From the NCBI GenBank assembly GCA_005239175.1, contig ML241294.1:248001-312000 (forward strand): DNA of 64,000 nucleotides, written 5' to 3'. The position numbers and the translations under genes were made by a program. The first letter of the stretch is position 1, and every line of letters begins with the position of its first letter. Shown one piece after another: positions 57,526-64,000 of this stretch. The notes beneath the pieces were generated by a model. The model ran no database searches, was not told the origin of the DNA, and saw nothing but the letters and a program-made list of their open reading frames with translations. The stretch comes from a halophilic archaeon SHRA6 (GTDB lineage: Archaea; Halobacteriota; Halobacteria; Halobacteriales; Haloferacaceae).

Positions 57526-57595
57526 GAGGAATGTTCACATAAATACGTAATAAACGTTTGTGTTACTCGGAACCGATACACCCGACAGAGCGGAG

Positions 57596-58438
57596 TTACT
57601 CGGACGATCCTGGCTCTTTTTCGCCCGTCTCGACCGCAAGGAAGTCCGGTTCGCGTTTGTCGAGGAACGCATCGACCCCCTCTTTTGCGACATCGGATCC
57701 GAGCAGGCGGTTCTGGAGCTCACGTTCGTGTGCAAGCGCGTCGGACAACGGCAGTTCGAGTCCTTCGTTGACCGCAAGCTTGTTGTTGCCGACCGCGAGA
57801 TTCGGCTTTTCGGTGATCATCGCCGCGAACTCAAACGCGGCGTCTTCGACTTCTTCGGGTGGGTGTATTTCGTCGAAGATCCCGCGTTCGGTCGCCTCAG
57901 CGGGCGTGAGCGTCTCGCCGGTGATCATCATCTTGAGGGCGGTCGATCGATCGATGTAGCGTGGCAGCAGTTGGGTGCCCGCCTCTCCGGCGATCAGCCC
58001 GAGGTTGATCTCAGGCATCCCAACGTTGTACGAGTCGTCGTCGCCGACATACCGGAAGTCACACGCCAGCGCGAGTTCGAGCCCACCACCCATGCAGTGG
58101 CCGTTGACGAGCGCAATGAAGATCGTGTCGGTTGTCCGCATCTTCATAATCACTTCTTTGCTCGTCTGGCTGGCGTAGCCAATCTGTTGACCCGACTCTG
58201 TCTGGAGTTCGCCGATGTCGAACCCGGTGGAAAAGAACTTCTCGTTCTCGCTGCCGAAGATCGCGACGCGCACGTCGTCGTCGAAGCGGATCGACTCGAC
58301 CGCACGCTGTAATTCTAGCAACACGTCGATGTTGTGGGCGTTCGCAGGGGGGCGATTGAGCCGAAGCACACCAATGTGATCCTCGGTTTTCGTCGTGAAA
58401 TACTCTAGGTCCAGCTCGTCGAACGGCTTGAGTGGCAT
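57596..58438 (-). CDS. Enoyl-CoA hydratase/isomerase
   Basis: 280-aa crotonase-fold enzyme. Oxyanion strand AIFGSENEKFFSTGFDIGEL, NGHCMGGGLELALACDFRYVGD, MPEINLGLIAGEAGTQLLPRYID (a Glu and Gly-rich loop of the active site). Usually hydrates enoyl-CoA; in Paa pathways it may isomerise an epoxide or oxepin-CoA. I use ATG 58438 over the GTG 9 bases upstream because a CTTATAGG box is 27 bases before it. Confidence 0.88.
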   Translation of the reverse strand: MPLKPFDELDLEYFTTKTEDHIGVLRLNRPPANAHNIDVLLELQRAVESIRFDDDVRVAIFGSENEKFFSTGFDIGELQTESGQQIGYASQTSKEVIMKMRTTDTIFIALVNGHCMGGGLELALACDFRYVGDDDSYNVGMPEINLGLIAGEAGTQLLPRYIDRSTALKMMITGETLTPAEATERGIFDEIHPPEEVEDAAFEFAAMITEKPNLAVGNNKLAVNEGLELPLSDALAHERELQNRLLGSDVAKEGVDAFLDKREPDFLAVETGEKEPGSSE

Positions 58439-58509
58439 ACACTCCACCCATAACCATCCACCTATAAGTAGCTTTCTTCAACCCGAGAGTACGCCGGAAA
58501 CGACCGAAC

Positions 58510-58523
58510 CGACGCACGCGTCG
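58510..58523. terminator. Palindrome downstream of the paa operon
   Basis: CGACGC-AC-GCGTCG, a 6-bp perfect inverted repeat about 40 bp after the last paa-operon stop (leftward transcription). No T tract follows, so this is a weak terminator candidate. Confidence 0.3.
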
Positions 58524-58563
58524 CTGGCCAACCACGCGTTCCGGTCCCGACGGTAAACCGCGT

Positions 58564-58740
58564 CTACCGCCCCGTATCGGGATTCTTTCCGTCGTACTTG
58601 ATTCGCTCGAACACTGTATCGCAGCCGTTGCAGTAGTACTGTGTCTTCGAGATCTCGCTGCCGAACGCAGATTCCTGTTCTGTATCCCCAGATCCACAGA
58701 ACGGGCAGACCGCATCCGGACCCGCAATATCACTCGGCAT
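58564..58740 (-). CDS. Stand-alone PaaD-type zinc-ribbon protein (58 aa)
   Basis: 58-aa protein. VCPFCGSGDTEQESAFGSEISKTQYYCNGCDTVFERIKYDG corresponds to the C-terminal zinc ribbon of bacterial PaaD (CPxCGS...FGS...C..C...F..FK), with four Cys. In bacteria it is fused to the MIP18 half; here the MIP18 half is a separate gene (59705-60106). The ATG at 58740 lies 2 bp after the paaC stop, so it is the last gene of the paa operon. Confidence 0.8.
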   Translation of the reverse strand: MPSDIAGPDAVCPFCGSGDTEQESAFGSEISKTQYYCNGCDTVFERIKYDGKNPDTGR

Positions 58741-58742
58741 AG

Positions 58743-59507
58743 TCAGTTAATTTCGAACAGCTTGTTTTCGGTCCCGCGGAGCTGTCTGAGGTCTGCCTCC
58801 GAGATCGATCCGCCGCCAACGCGACGGCGTGCCTCGTCCCACGTGTCCGGATCTGGGGCGTCGAAATCGACGCCATCCAAGGACACGGCAGTCCCCTCGA
58901 AAAGATCCGTGTAGTGGGCGATGAACGCTTCGCGGATCTCGGCAACCGATCGGTCCGTGAACCCGCTCGTGAAGACCGGATCGGTCTCCTCGTCGTAGGT
59001 CGCAGGACCAATAAACGACAATGCCTGTGGAAGCGTCGTCTCCAGTGCGGCCTGGATCGTGTCAGGGGCGCTCTCAGCGAGCGTCTCTAGACGAGCGTCG
59101 TGGTATTCCAGGTGGAAGTACTCGTCTTCGCCCATTTTGGTAAGCATGCCCTGGAGATCCTCGATCGCGATTGCGTCGAGAAGATACCACGCCGCGCGAT
59201 CAGCCGGGGCAGTCGACGCCATGTAGGTCGGCCACTCGCCGTCGATCGAATCCAGACAGGCCGCGTTGGCGAACTCGGTCGCGTCACGATCGCCGTGGAT
59301 CCACTCAAGATCACGCCCCTGTGCTTGGAGCCGGCTCGCAAGCTGTCGAACGTGACCGATCTCCTCTTGAGAGGCGCTCGCACCACCGATGTCGTCTTCG
59401 AGTGAGGGGCCTGCAAGGGCCCACTGACCGTAGCGGTGACCGAGGATGAGCTTCGTATCCACTATCGCTTGCATGTAGTCGACAGCAGGATCGGGCCACT
59501 CGTCCAT
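58743..59507 (-). CDS. paaC: Phenylacetyl-CoA epoxidase subunit PaaC-like
   Basis: 254-aa four-helix-bundle subunit of the Paa-type ring epoxidase. DTKLILGHRYGQWALAGPSLEDDIGGASASQEEIGHVRQLASRL (QEEIGH) and MGEDEYFHLEYHDARLETLA (EYFH) fit PaaC. In bacterial enzymes PaaC is the structural partner of catalytic PaaA. Starts 1 bp after the paaB stop. Confidence 0.85.
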   Translation of the reverse strand: MDEWPDPAVDYMQAIVDTKLILGHRYGQWALAGPSLEDDIGGASASQEEIGHVRQLASRLQAQGRDLEWIHGDRDATEFANAACLDSIDGEWPTYMASTAPADRAAWYLLDAIAIEDLQGMLTKMGEDEYFHLEYHDARLETLAESAPDTIQAALETTLPQALSFIGPATYDEETDPVFTSGFTDRSVAEIREAFIAHYTDLFEGTAVSLDGVDFDAPDPDTWDEARRRVGGGSISEADLRQLRGTENKLFEIN

Positions 59508-59508
59508 C

Positions 59509-59703
59509 TCAGATCACCCCCGGCGTCTCGGCTTTGACCTCGAGAATGTGCTCGCGACGGACGACCGCAAGGTAATCCCAGTCCTCTTCGTCGAACGTGT
59601 TGCGCGCGTACATCCGAGCGAGCCGATCGCTATCGGCGGTCACGTTGCCGATATGGAGCGTCTCGTCTCCCTGGTTGATCCGCGCAAAGACTTCGTATTT
59701 CAT
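59509..59703 (-). CDS. paaB: Phenylacetyl-CoA epoxidase subunit PaaB-like
   Basis: 64-aa protein, shorter than bacterial PaaB (~95 aa). YEVFARINQGDETLHIGNVTADSDRLARMYARNTFDEEDWDYLAVVRREHI matches PaaB, a small subunit that bridges the PaaA/PaaC dimers. Single-base gaps to its neighbours. Confidence 0.87.
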   Translation of the reverse strand: MKYEVFARINQGDETLHIGNVTADSDRLARMYARNTFDEEDWDYLAVVRREHILEVKAETPGVI

Positions 59704-59704
59704 A

Positions 59705-60106
59705 TTAGAGGCTAATTCCGGAGTTTCGCATCTTTTCGCGCACGTCCGAGGTCAACATGTCCTTTGTCCAAACTGGGTCCCACACGACATCGATGTCGAC
59801 AGCGGCAACACCGTCAACGACACGAAGACCGCTTTTGATGTCGTTTTCGATGAACCCGTAGGCCGGACAGCCCATACACGGGTAGGACATCTCGACTGTG
59901 ACCTGTCCGTCGCGTTCGGTCACATCGTAAATCATCGCCATCTCGACGAGGCTTACTGGGATGTGTGGATCTGGAATTTCGTCAAGGACGTCCCAGAGCT
60001 CCGACTCCAGCGCAGTTGCCTCAGTGCGCCGGCGCTGGATGAATTCGCTGTCTGTCGCCCTGGTATCCGTGTCGGCCGCACCGGTGTCCGCGTGTGAAGT
60101 CGACAT
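59705..60106 (-). CDS. paaD: PaaD-like MIP18/DUF59 protein
   Basis: 133-aa protein of the MIP18/SufT fold, probable iron-sulfur maturation factor for the oxygenase. DPHIPVSLVEMAMIYDV is the family motif, and SYPCMGCPAY carries the CxxC-like cysteines (C77, C80). It lacks the C-terminal zinc ribbon of bacterial PaaD, which is encoded separately at 58564-58740. Placed between paaA and paaB, unlike the ABCDE order of bacteria. Confidence 0.85.
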   Translation of the reverse strand: MSTSHADTGAADTDTRATDSEFIQRRRTEATALESELWDVLDEIPDPHIPVSLVEMAMIYDVTERDGQVTVEMSYPCMGCPAYGFIENDIKSGLRVVDGVAAVDIDVVWDPVWTKDMLTSDVREKMRNSGISL

Positions 60107-60107
60107 G

Positions 60108-61043
60108 TTACACCTCGACGCTGACCCGGCCAGACTGGATCATATTGACGTACTGTTCGTTTGCCGGACCGCGCGATCGCCACCGATCGATGACATCCGA
60201 CCACGAGATCGGCTCGTCGAACCGCCACTGTTTGTTCGCCTCGTCGAACGCAACCGGCATGTCGTACTCGAGGACGTACTCGTCGGCTTCCTCGTCGTAG
60301 TGCGCCGGCACGTCGAGGTCGAGTTCGTTCATGAGCGGCATCGCACGGCCGAGCCAGTCTTCGCGAAGCTCGTCGTTCGACTTGCCTTTGATTCGGTATT
60401 CGAGCTGATCGTCGTGTTTTTTCTTGTCGTCGGGCAGTCCGAACCACTCGAGCGCCATCGGGAACATCCAGTCGATCGCCTCCTGGACCTTCGCTTTCGT
60501 CTTGTCGTTTTTGTTCGCGAGTCGGCGCATCCACGTCTCACCATGGCGGAGGTGGAATTGCTCTTCTTTGTTAACCTTCGTCAGTGCGCGTTTCCACGGC
60601 GCGTAGGAGGTGTTCTCGTGGATGTCTCCAAGCAGGACAATCCCTGCTCTGTCGAACATCCCGTGTGCACAGACGAGCTCGGCGAAGTTGTCGATGTGCT
60701 GATCGAAACCATAGGTGTTTCTGAACTCGTGAGGCTCGCGCTCGTAGATCAGGTCGTGGCGATCCTCTCCGAGGTTCTCGAGTAGTCGGTACGCAATGTG
60801 TCCGTGGCCCAGTTCGTCCTGGAGGACGCTGATGCAGGACGCTCGGGCGTCTGCTGACGGTGCGTTCAATGATTGCTCGTAGTACGCAGGCGCACTCATC
60901 AGCTCGGTGTCCGCAGACACGGTGAGGATCTGCTTGAGCGCCTTCTTGTAGCCGTCGGTCATTTCGTCAGTCGATTCAATCATCTTCCCGTTTTGAACCT
61001 GTTTCTTTAGTTGTTCTTCCGTAGGCATGTCGAAATCTTCCAT
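60108..61043 (-). CDS. paaA: Phenylacetyl-CoA epoxidase catalytic subunit PaaA-like
   Basis: 311-aa diiron oxygenase subunit. YYEQSLNAPSADARASCISVLQDELGHGHIAYRLLENLGED carries ligands E..H (DELGHGHIA) and KVNKEEQFHLRHGETWMRRLAN gives EExFH. Expected to insert O2 across the aromatic ring of an aryl-CoA. The TATA-like element 61062-61071 precedes the ATG by ~25 bases, with a TGTATACA element upstream. First gene of the operon paaA-D-B-C-zinc ribbon. Confidence 0.88.
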   Translation of the reverse strand: MEDFDMPTEEQLKKQVQNGKMIESTDEMTDGYKKALKQILTVSADTELMSAPAYYEQSLNAPSADARASCISVLQDELGHGHIAYRLLENLGEDRHDLIYEREPHEFRNTYGFDQHIDNFAELVCAHGMFDRAGIVLLGDIHENTSYAPWKRALTKVNKEEQFHLRHGETWMRRLANKNDKTKAKVQEAIDWMFPMALEWFGLPDDKKKHDDQLEYRIKGKSNDELREDWLGRAMPLMNELDLDVPAHYDEEADEYVLEYDMPVAFDEANKQWRFDEPISWSDVIDRWRSRGPANEQYVNMIQSGRVSVEV

Positions 61044-61061
61044 CTACCCATTGTAGTCGAG

Positions 61062-61086
61062 AGTGTATAATTGTTTTCTGTATACA
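61062..61086 (-). promoter_or_regulatory. paaA promoter with TGTATACA element
   Basis: Minus-strand AATTATACAC (61062-61071) is the TATA box, spaced for a leaderless start at 61043. The palindrome TGTATACA at 61079-61086 lies directly upstream, where a regulator would act; TGTATA recurs at 61092-61097. Confidence 0.5.
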
Positions 61087-61118
61087 ATCGCTGTATATCC
61101 GAGTTCCCACAGACGCCG

Positions 61119-61403
61119 CTATGGCCCTTGACTGGTTTTCAGCTTGAGATCGGATCGTGGTTTCGCAATACACGTTAGCGCGTATCCGTCCTCCTTTTCA
61201 CTCGTCGAGAGAAACATCCCCTGGGTCTGTTCGACCTCGCCTTCCTCGACGCGCAGTGCCGAACAGACGCCACAGACACCCATCCGGCACTGATATGGGA
61301 GATCCATTCCGGACTCTTCGGCGACCTCCAAGATCGGTCGGTTCGATGGCACCTCGATCGTTCGCCCCTCGTCGACGAACTCTACTGTGTAGTACTCGAC
61401 CAT
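61119..61403 (-). CDS. Stand-alone [2Fe-2S] ferredoxin
   Basis: 94-aa plant-type ferredoxin. LPYQCRMGVCGVCSALR plus a later Cys (YALTCIAKP) gives CxxxxCxxC...C. Bacterial PaaE joins a FAD/NAD reductase domain to such a ferredoxin; here only the ferredoxin half exists, so another reductase must feed it. Coupled to the GNAT gene (2-bp gap) and 75 bp before paaA, so it is the probable electron donor of the oxygenase. Start at 61403 (MVEYYTVEF). Confidence 0.88.
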   Translation of the reverse strand: MVEYYTVEFVDEGRTIEVPSNRPILEVAEESGMDLPYQCRMGVCGVCSALRVEEGEVEQTQGMFLSTSEKEDGYALTCIAKPRSDLKLKTSQGP

Positions 61404-61405
61404 GG

Positions 61406-61903
61406 TCACTGACCCTGGTCTGTCGGCCTCTCGTATACGTGTTCGACCGGCTGAAAGCCCTGATCCTCGTAGAATTTCATTGCGTGTGAGTCGCCGTGAA
61501 TCGTGTCGACACGGTAGAAGTCGACGTCTTTGTCCGATTCGGAGAACCACTCGTGGGCGGCGTCGAGCAGCCGTTCCCCGAGACCATTACCCCGGTGGTC
61601 TGTCTCGACAAAATGGCCGTTGATATACCCGTGGTTTTTCAGCCGAAAAATCGGATGGTTGCCCATAATGCGTGCCTCCAGCGCCCCGACGATTGCCGCG
61701 GATCCTTCGGGCTCGGCGACAAGAACAGTACCGTACTTCGATCCGAGCAGCTGGTTCTCAAAATATTGGAGCCACCGGTCATCTGCGCTTTCGTTGTGGT
61801 GGTAGCGGCGATCGAACTCCGAAAGGTGATCGGTGAATCCGTGCCACAGCTCAAGCAGCGCTTCTCCGTCGTCTGCTGTCGCCGTTCGTATCTGATACGA
61901 CAT
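61406..61903 (-). CDS. GNAT acetyltransferase in the paa cluster
   Basis: 165-aa protein. IRTATADDGEALLELWHGFTDHL opens the fold; GHFVETDHRGNGLGERLLDAA is the acetyl-CoA loop (RGNGLG); HAMKFYEDQGFQPVEHVYERP closes it. Not found in bacterial paa operons. Co-transcribed with the ferredoxin; may detoxify an intermediate or acetylate a protein, unknown. Confidence 0.85.
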   Translation of the reverse strand: MSYQIRTATADDGEALLELWHGFTDHLSEFDRRYHHNESADDRWLQYFENQLLGSKYGTVLVAEPEGSAAIVGALEARIMGNHPIFRLKNHGYINGHFVETDHRGNGLGERLLDAAHEWFSESDKDVDFYRVDTIHGDSHAMKFYEDQGFQPVEHVYERPTDQGQ

Positions 61904-62327
61904 AACCGATCAGTCGTGGTGCTACTACTAAAAATCTCACGTCGTCAGTCTCGAAACGAGATACCGAGATAATCGGTAAACAGTAGATGTATACAAAAAC
62001 TGTTTTCGCTATTTTCGCTCTTCATTACACACATATGATTGTAATTTTTTGCTTGGGTTTGAGAGGGTCGCTCGTACTAGCTGAACACGTCAATTGTACA
62101 CGATTATTATTGTTAATTTCGGGTAGAGCCTACGTAAATGAAATGCGTATACGAATACTGTATTCAATTTTGTATACGGCTACAACAAGGGTTTCATGCC
62201 ACGAAAACGTCGATTAGCTGCAGGGCTATGACCCAGAAATCCGGCGATAAACTAAGAGAACGTAGACGCGCTCTGTCGCTAAATACCAACGATCGACCAG
62301 CAACTCCGAGTGGTTTACGCGGCCAGT
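61904..62327. other. Regulatory-rich intergenic region
   Basis: 424 bp between the ligase stop and the GNAT/ferredoxin operon start. No gene seen; AT-rich near 61985-62175. Contains the inverted-repeat cluster 61949-61995, and further GTATAC cores at 62147-62152 and 62172-62177. Confidence 0.6.
61926..61995 (-). promoter_or_regulatory. Operator-like inverted-repeat cluster
   Basis: Upstream of the GNAT/ferredoxin operon, from the gene outward: TTTTAGTA box 61926-61933 (TATA candidate); TCTCG-AAA-CGAGA 61949-61961; TACCGA-N5-TCGGTA 61962-61978; TGTATACA 61988-61995. Three perfect dyads in 50 bp is far from ordinary. Confidence 0.55.
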
Positions 62328-63959
62328 CTACTCGCGTTCCTTGTCACGGAGTTCAGTACGGCGGATCTTGCCGGTCTCAGTCCGCGGCAGTGACACAACG
62401 AATTCGACGGCACGCGGATACTTGTACGGCGCAAGCGTCTGTTTGACGTGTGTCTGTATCTCGTCAATTAGTTTCTCGGAGCCTGTTTCTCCGTCTGCGA
62501 GGACAACGAACGCCTTGACAATCTCGCCACGTTCCTCGTGTGGGCTGCCAACGACAGCAACTTCAATGACTGCCTCGTGTTCTTCGATGACCGCCTCGAC
62601 CTCAGGCCCGGGGATATTGTAGCCGCTGGAGACAATGAGATCGTCGCTTCTGGATTTGTACTCGAAGCGGCCGTCGGCGCGCTGAATAAAAATGTCCCCT
62701 GGCAGCGACCAGCCGTCTTCGATCGCATCCGCTTGCTTGTTTGGACGGTTCCAGTACGCGATGCCAGTCGGTCCACGGACGGCCAACAGTCCGGCCTCAC
62801 CACGCGGGAGATCCTCACCGGTGTCAGGGTCGATGATTTTACACTCGTATCCGGGTACTGGATAGCCCGTCGCAGTGGGGTCAACCTCTTCGTCGTAGCG
62901 GTGACTGATGAATATGTGAAGCATCTCCGTCGTGCCGATACCGTCGAGCAGTTCGACGCCGTATTCGGACTCAAAGTTATTGAACGTCGTTGGGGTAAGT
63001 GGTTCACCCGCGCTTAGTCCGAGTCGAAGCGACGACACGTCGTACGCTTCGGGACCGTCAGGGAACTTCGAGAGAATCTGATTGAATCCGGTGGGAATCG
63101 ACGCGAGTACCGAAATCCCGTGAGTTTCTGTCGCTTCGAGGAGATCGCCGGGCGACGCGTTTTCGACGAGACTGGTGCTCGCCCCGAACCGGAACGGGAA
63201 GGTGACGAGACAACCATAGCCGTAGGCGAACGGCAACGGCGGGTTCCCGCCAAACACGTCGTCGGGAGTCGGCTCGATGCAGTATCGCGCGTAGGTGTCT
63301 GCGGTCGCGAGCACGTTTCGGTGGGTGTGGATCGCCCCCTTCGGTTCGCCGGTCGTCCCGCTCGTGTACAACATCAACGCGAGGTCGTCGCGGTTAGTGT
63401 CGTAAGCGGTAAGTTCTGGCTCTGCGTCGGCGAGAAGCTCCTCGAACTGATGGTGGTCGTGGTCGACATCCTCACCAGCGACGATCACCGACTCGACGGA
63501 TTCGAGGTTCGGGAGCGCGTTTTCGACCTCCTCGAGCAGCTGATCGTACACGATCACGGCGCTGGCTTCCGCGTTGTTAATGATGTGGACGAGTTCTTTC
63601 GCACGAAGGAGCTTCATCGACGGCAGCGCGACCGCGCCGATCTTCTGTACTGCGAGACAGGAGACGATCGCTTCCGGTCGGTTCGTGAATCGGGCGACGA
63701 CGCGATCGCCCGGCTCGATGCCGAGATCGACAAGTGCGTTGCCGAGACGATTGACCTGCGCCTGCAGGTCGGCGTAGGTGATAACATCGTCCTCGAATTT
63801 GATCGCGGGCCGATCGCCGTGACCCGCCTCGACATGGCGGTCGACCAACTCCTCGACGACGTTTATTTGGTGTGGGTAATGTGCCTCTGGTACGGCGTGA
63901 ACGTACTCCGGGGAGATATCCGCGTCAGGTAAGTACTCCGTTGGTACTGTCGGCTGCAT
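62328..63959 (-). CDS. Benzoate-CoA-ligase-like acyl-CoA synthetase
   Basis: 543-aa AMP-forming CoA ligase. YTSGTTGEPKGAIHTH is the phosphate loop; DGIGTTEMLHIFIS, SLPGDIFIQRADGRFEYKSRSDDLIVSSGYNIPGPEVE and PRTETGKIRRTEL give the remaining ANL motifs (Lys near the end). Overall it is closest to benzoate/4-hydroxybenzoate-CoA ligases, rather than the phenylacetate ligase PaaK, so the aromatic substrate may be a benzoate-type acid. Leaderless-type minus-strand TAAAACT box near 63981-63988. Confidence 0.87.
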   Translation of the reverse strand: MQPTVPTEYLPDADISPEYVHAVPEAHYPHQINVVEELVDRHVEAGHGDRPAIKFEDDVITYADLQAQVNRLGNALVDLGIEPGDRVVARFTNRPEAIVSCLAVQKIGAVALPSMKLLRAKELVHIINNAEASAVIVYDQLLEEVENALPNLESVESVIVAGEDVDHDHHQFEELLADAEPELTAYDTNRDDLALMLYTSGTTGEPKGAIHTHRNVLATADTYARYCIEPTPDDVFGGNPPLPFAYGYGCLVTFPFRFGASTSLVENASPGDLLEATETHGISVLASIPTGFNQILSKFPDGPEAYDVSSLRLGLSAGEPLTPTTFNNFESEYGVELLDGIGTTEMLHIFISHRYDEEVDPTATGYPVPGYECKIIDPDTGEDLPRGEAGLLAVRGPTGIAYWNRPNKQADAIEDGWSLPGDIFIQRADGRFEYKSRSDDLIVSSGYNIPGPEVEAVIEEHEAVIEVAVVGSPHEERGEIVKAFVVLADGETGSEKLIDEIQTHVKQTLAPYKYPRAVEFVVSLPRTETGKIRRTELRDKERE

Positions 63960-64000
63960 GGTTACAGCTACTTCATCATAGTTTTAAATGAAATACCTGT

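Noticed and set aside
1-64000. CRISPR arrays, rRNA genes, replication origin
   Set aside because: Looked for regularly spaced repeats, rRNA-like sequence and orc1/cdc6-type genes; none seen.

Overview
The window comes from a haloarchaeon (class Halobacteria). It opens inside the archaeal ribosomal 'spc' operon, with the archaeal/eukaryal-type proteins L32e and L19e between L6 and L18. The proteins are strongly acidic, most promoters look leaderless (TATA-like box about 25-30 nt before the ATG), and several genes belong to haloarchaeal families. CGATCG is conspicuously frequent. I cannot name the genus from the sequence alone.

Layout. (1) 1-5152: rpl6 (5'-truncated), rpl32e, rpl19e, rpl18, rps5, rpl30, rpl15 and secY, tightly packed or overlapping, closed by a hairpin terminator. 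(2) 5153-6783: AT-rich gene-free island carrying a 111-bp MITE-like element. (3) 6784-33903: long stress, envelope and signalling stretch. It contains a Bat-type regulator, MscS, two paralogous membrane proteins, dodecin, a GNAT with zinc ribbon, a membrane protein with a matrixin-like zinc motif lacking its catalytic Glu, an AI-2E-type transporter, a PrsW-like protease, a Cys-rich copper-binding protein, a ferritin-like protein, gshA with its own HTH partner, a three-gene phosphorelay (receiver, receiver-GAF-HTH, histidine kinase), a lipid kinase, a PHP protein, DHFR, PspA and a TRAM protein. (4) 33904-35429: second AT-rich island with a MITE copy 110/111 identical to the first. (5) 35430-46160: sugar locus with a TrmB-like regulator, GH3 beta-glucosidase, family-5 ABC transporter (five genes) and an NAD-dependent epimerase/dehydrogenase. 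(6) 46161-47565: third AT-rich gap, with a decayed TRAM pseudogene. (7) 47566-63959: acyl-CoA and aromatic catabolism, with a UbiD-family pair, MBL hydrolase, HMG-CoA-synthase-like/DUF35 fusion, thiolase, acyl-CoA dehydrogenase, alcohol dehydrogenase, enoyl-CoA hydratase, a phenylacetyl-CoA epoxidase-type multicomponent oxygenase (paaA, paaD, paaB, paaC and a separate PaaD zinc ribbon), a stand-alone ferredoxin with a GNAT, and a benzoate-CoA-ligase-like enzyme.

How it may work together (inference): the sugar locus would import and hydrolyse beta-glucosides. The neighbouring cluster would activate an aromatic acid to its CoA ester, epoxidise the ring with the Paa-type oxygenase fed by the ferredoxin, and process the products with the hydratase, dehydrogenases and thiolase. 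The unusual points are the split PaaD, the missing PaaE reductase domain, a UbiD paralogue lacking part of the active-site motif, an HMGS-like protein without its cysteine, and a dense array of inverted repeats upstream of the ferredoxin operon.
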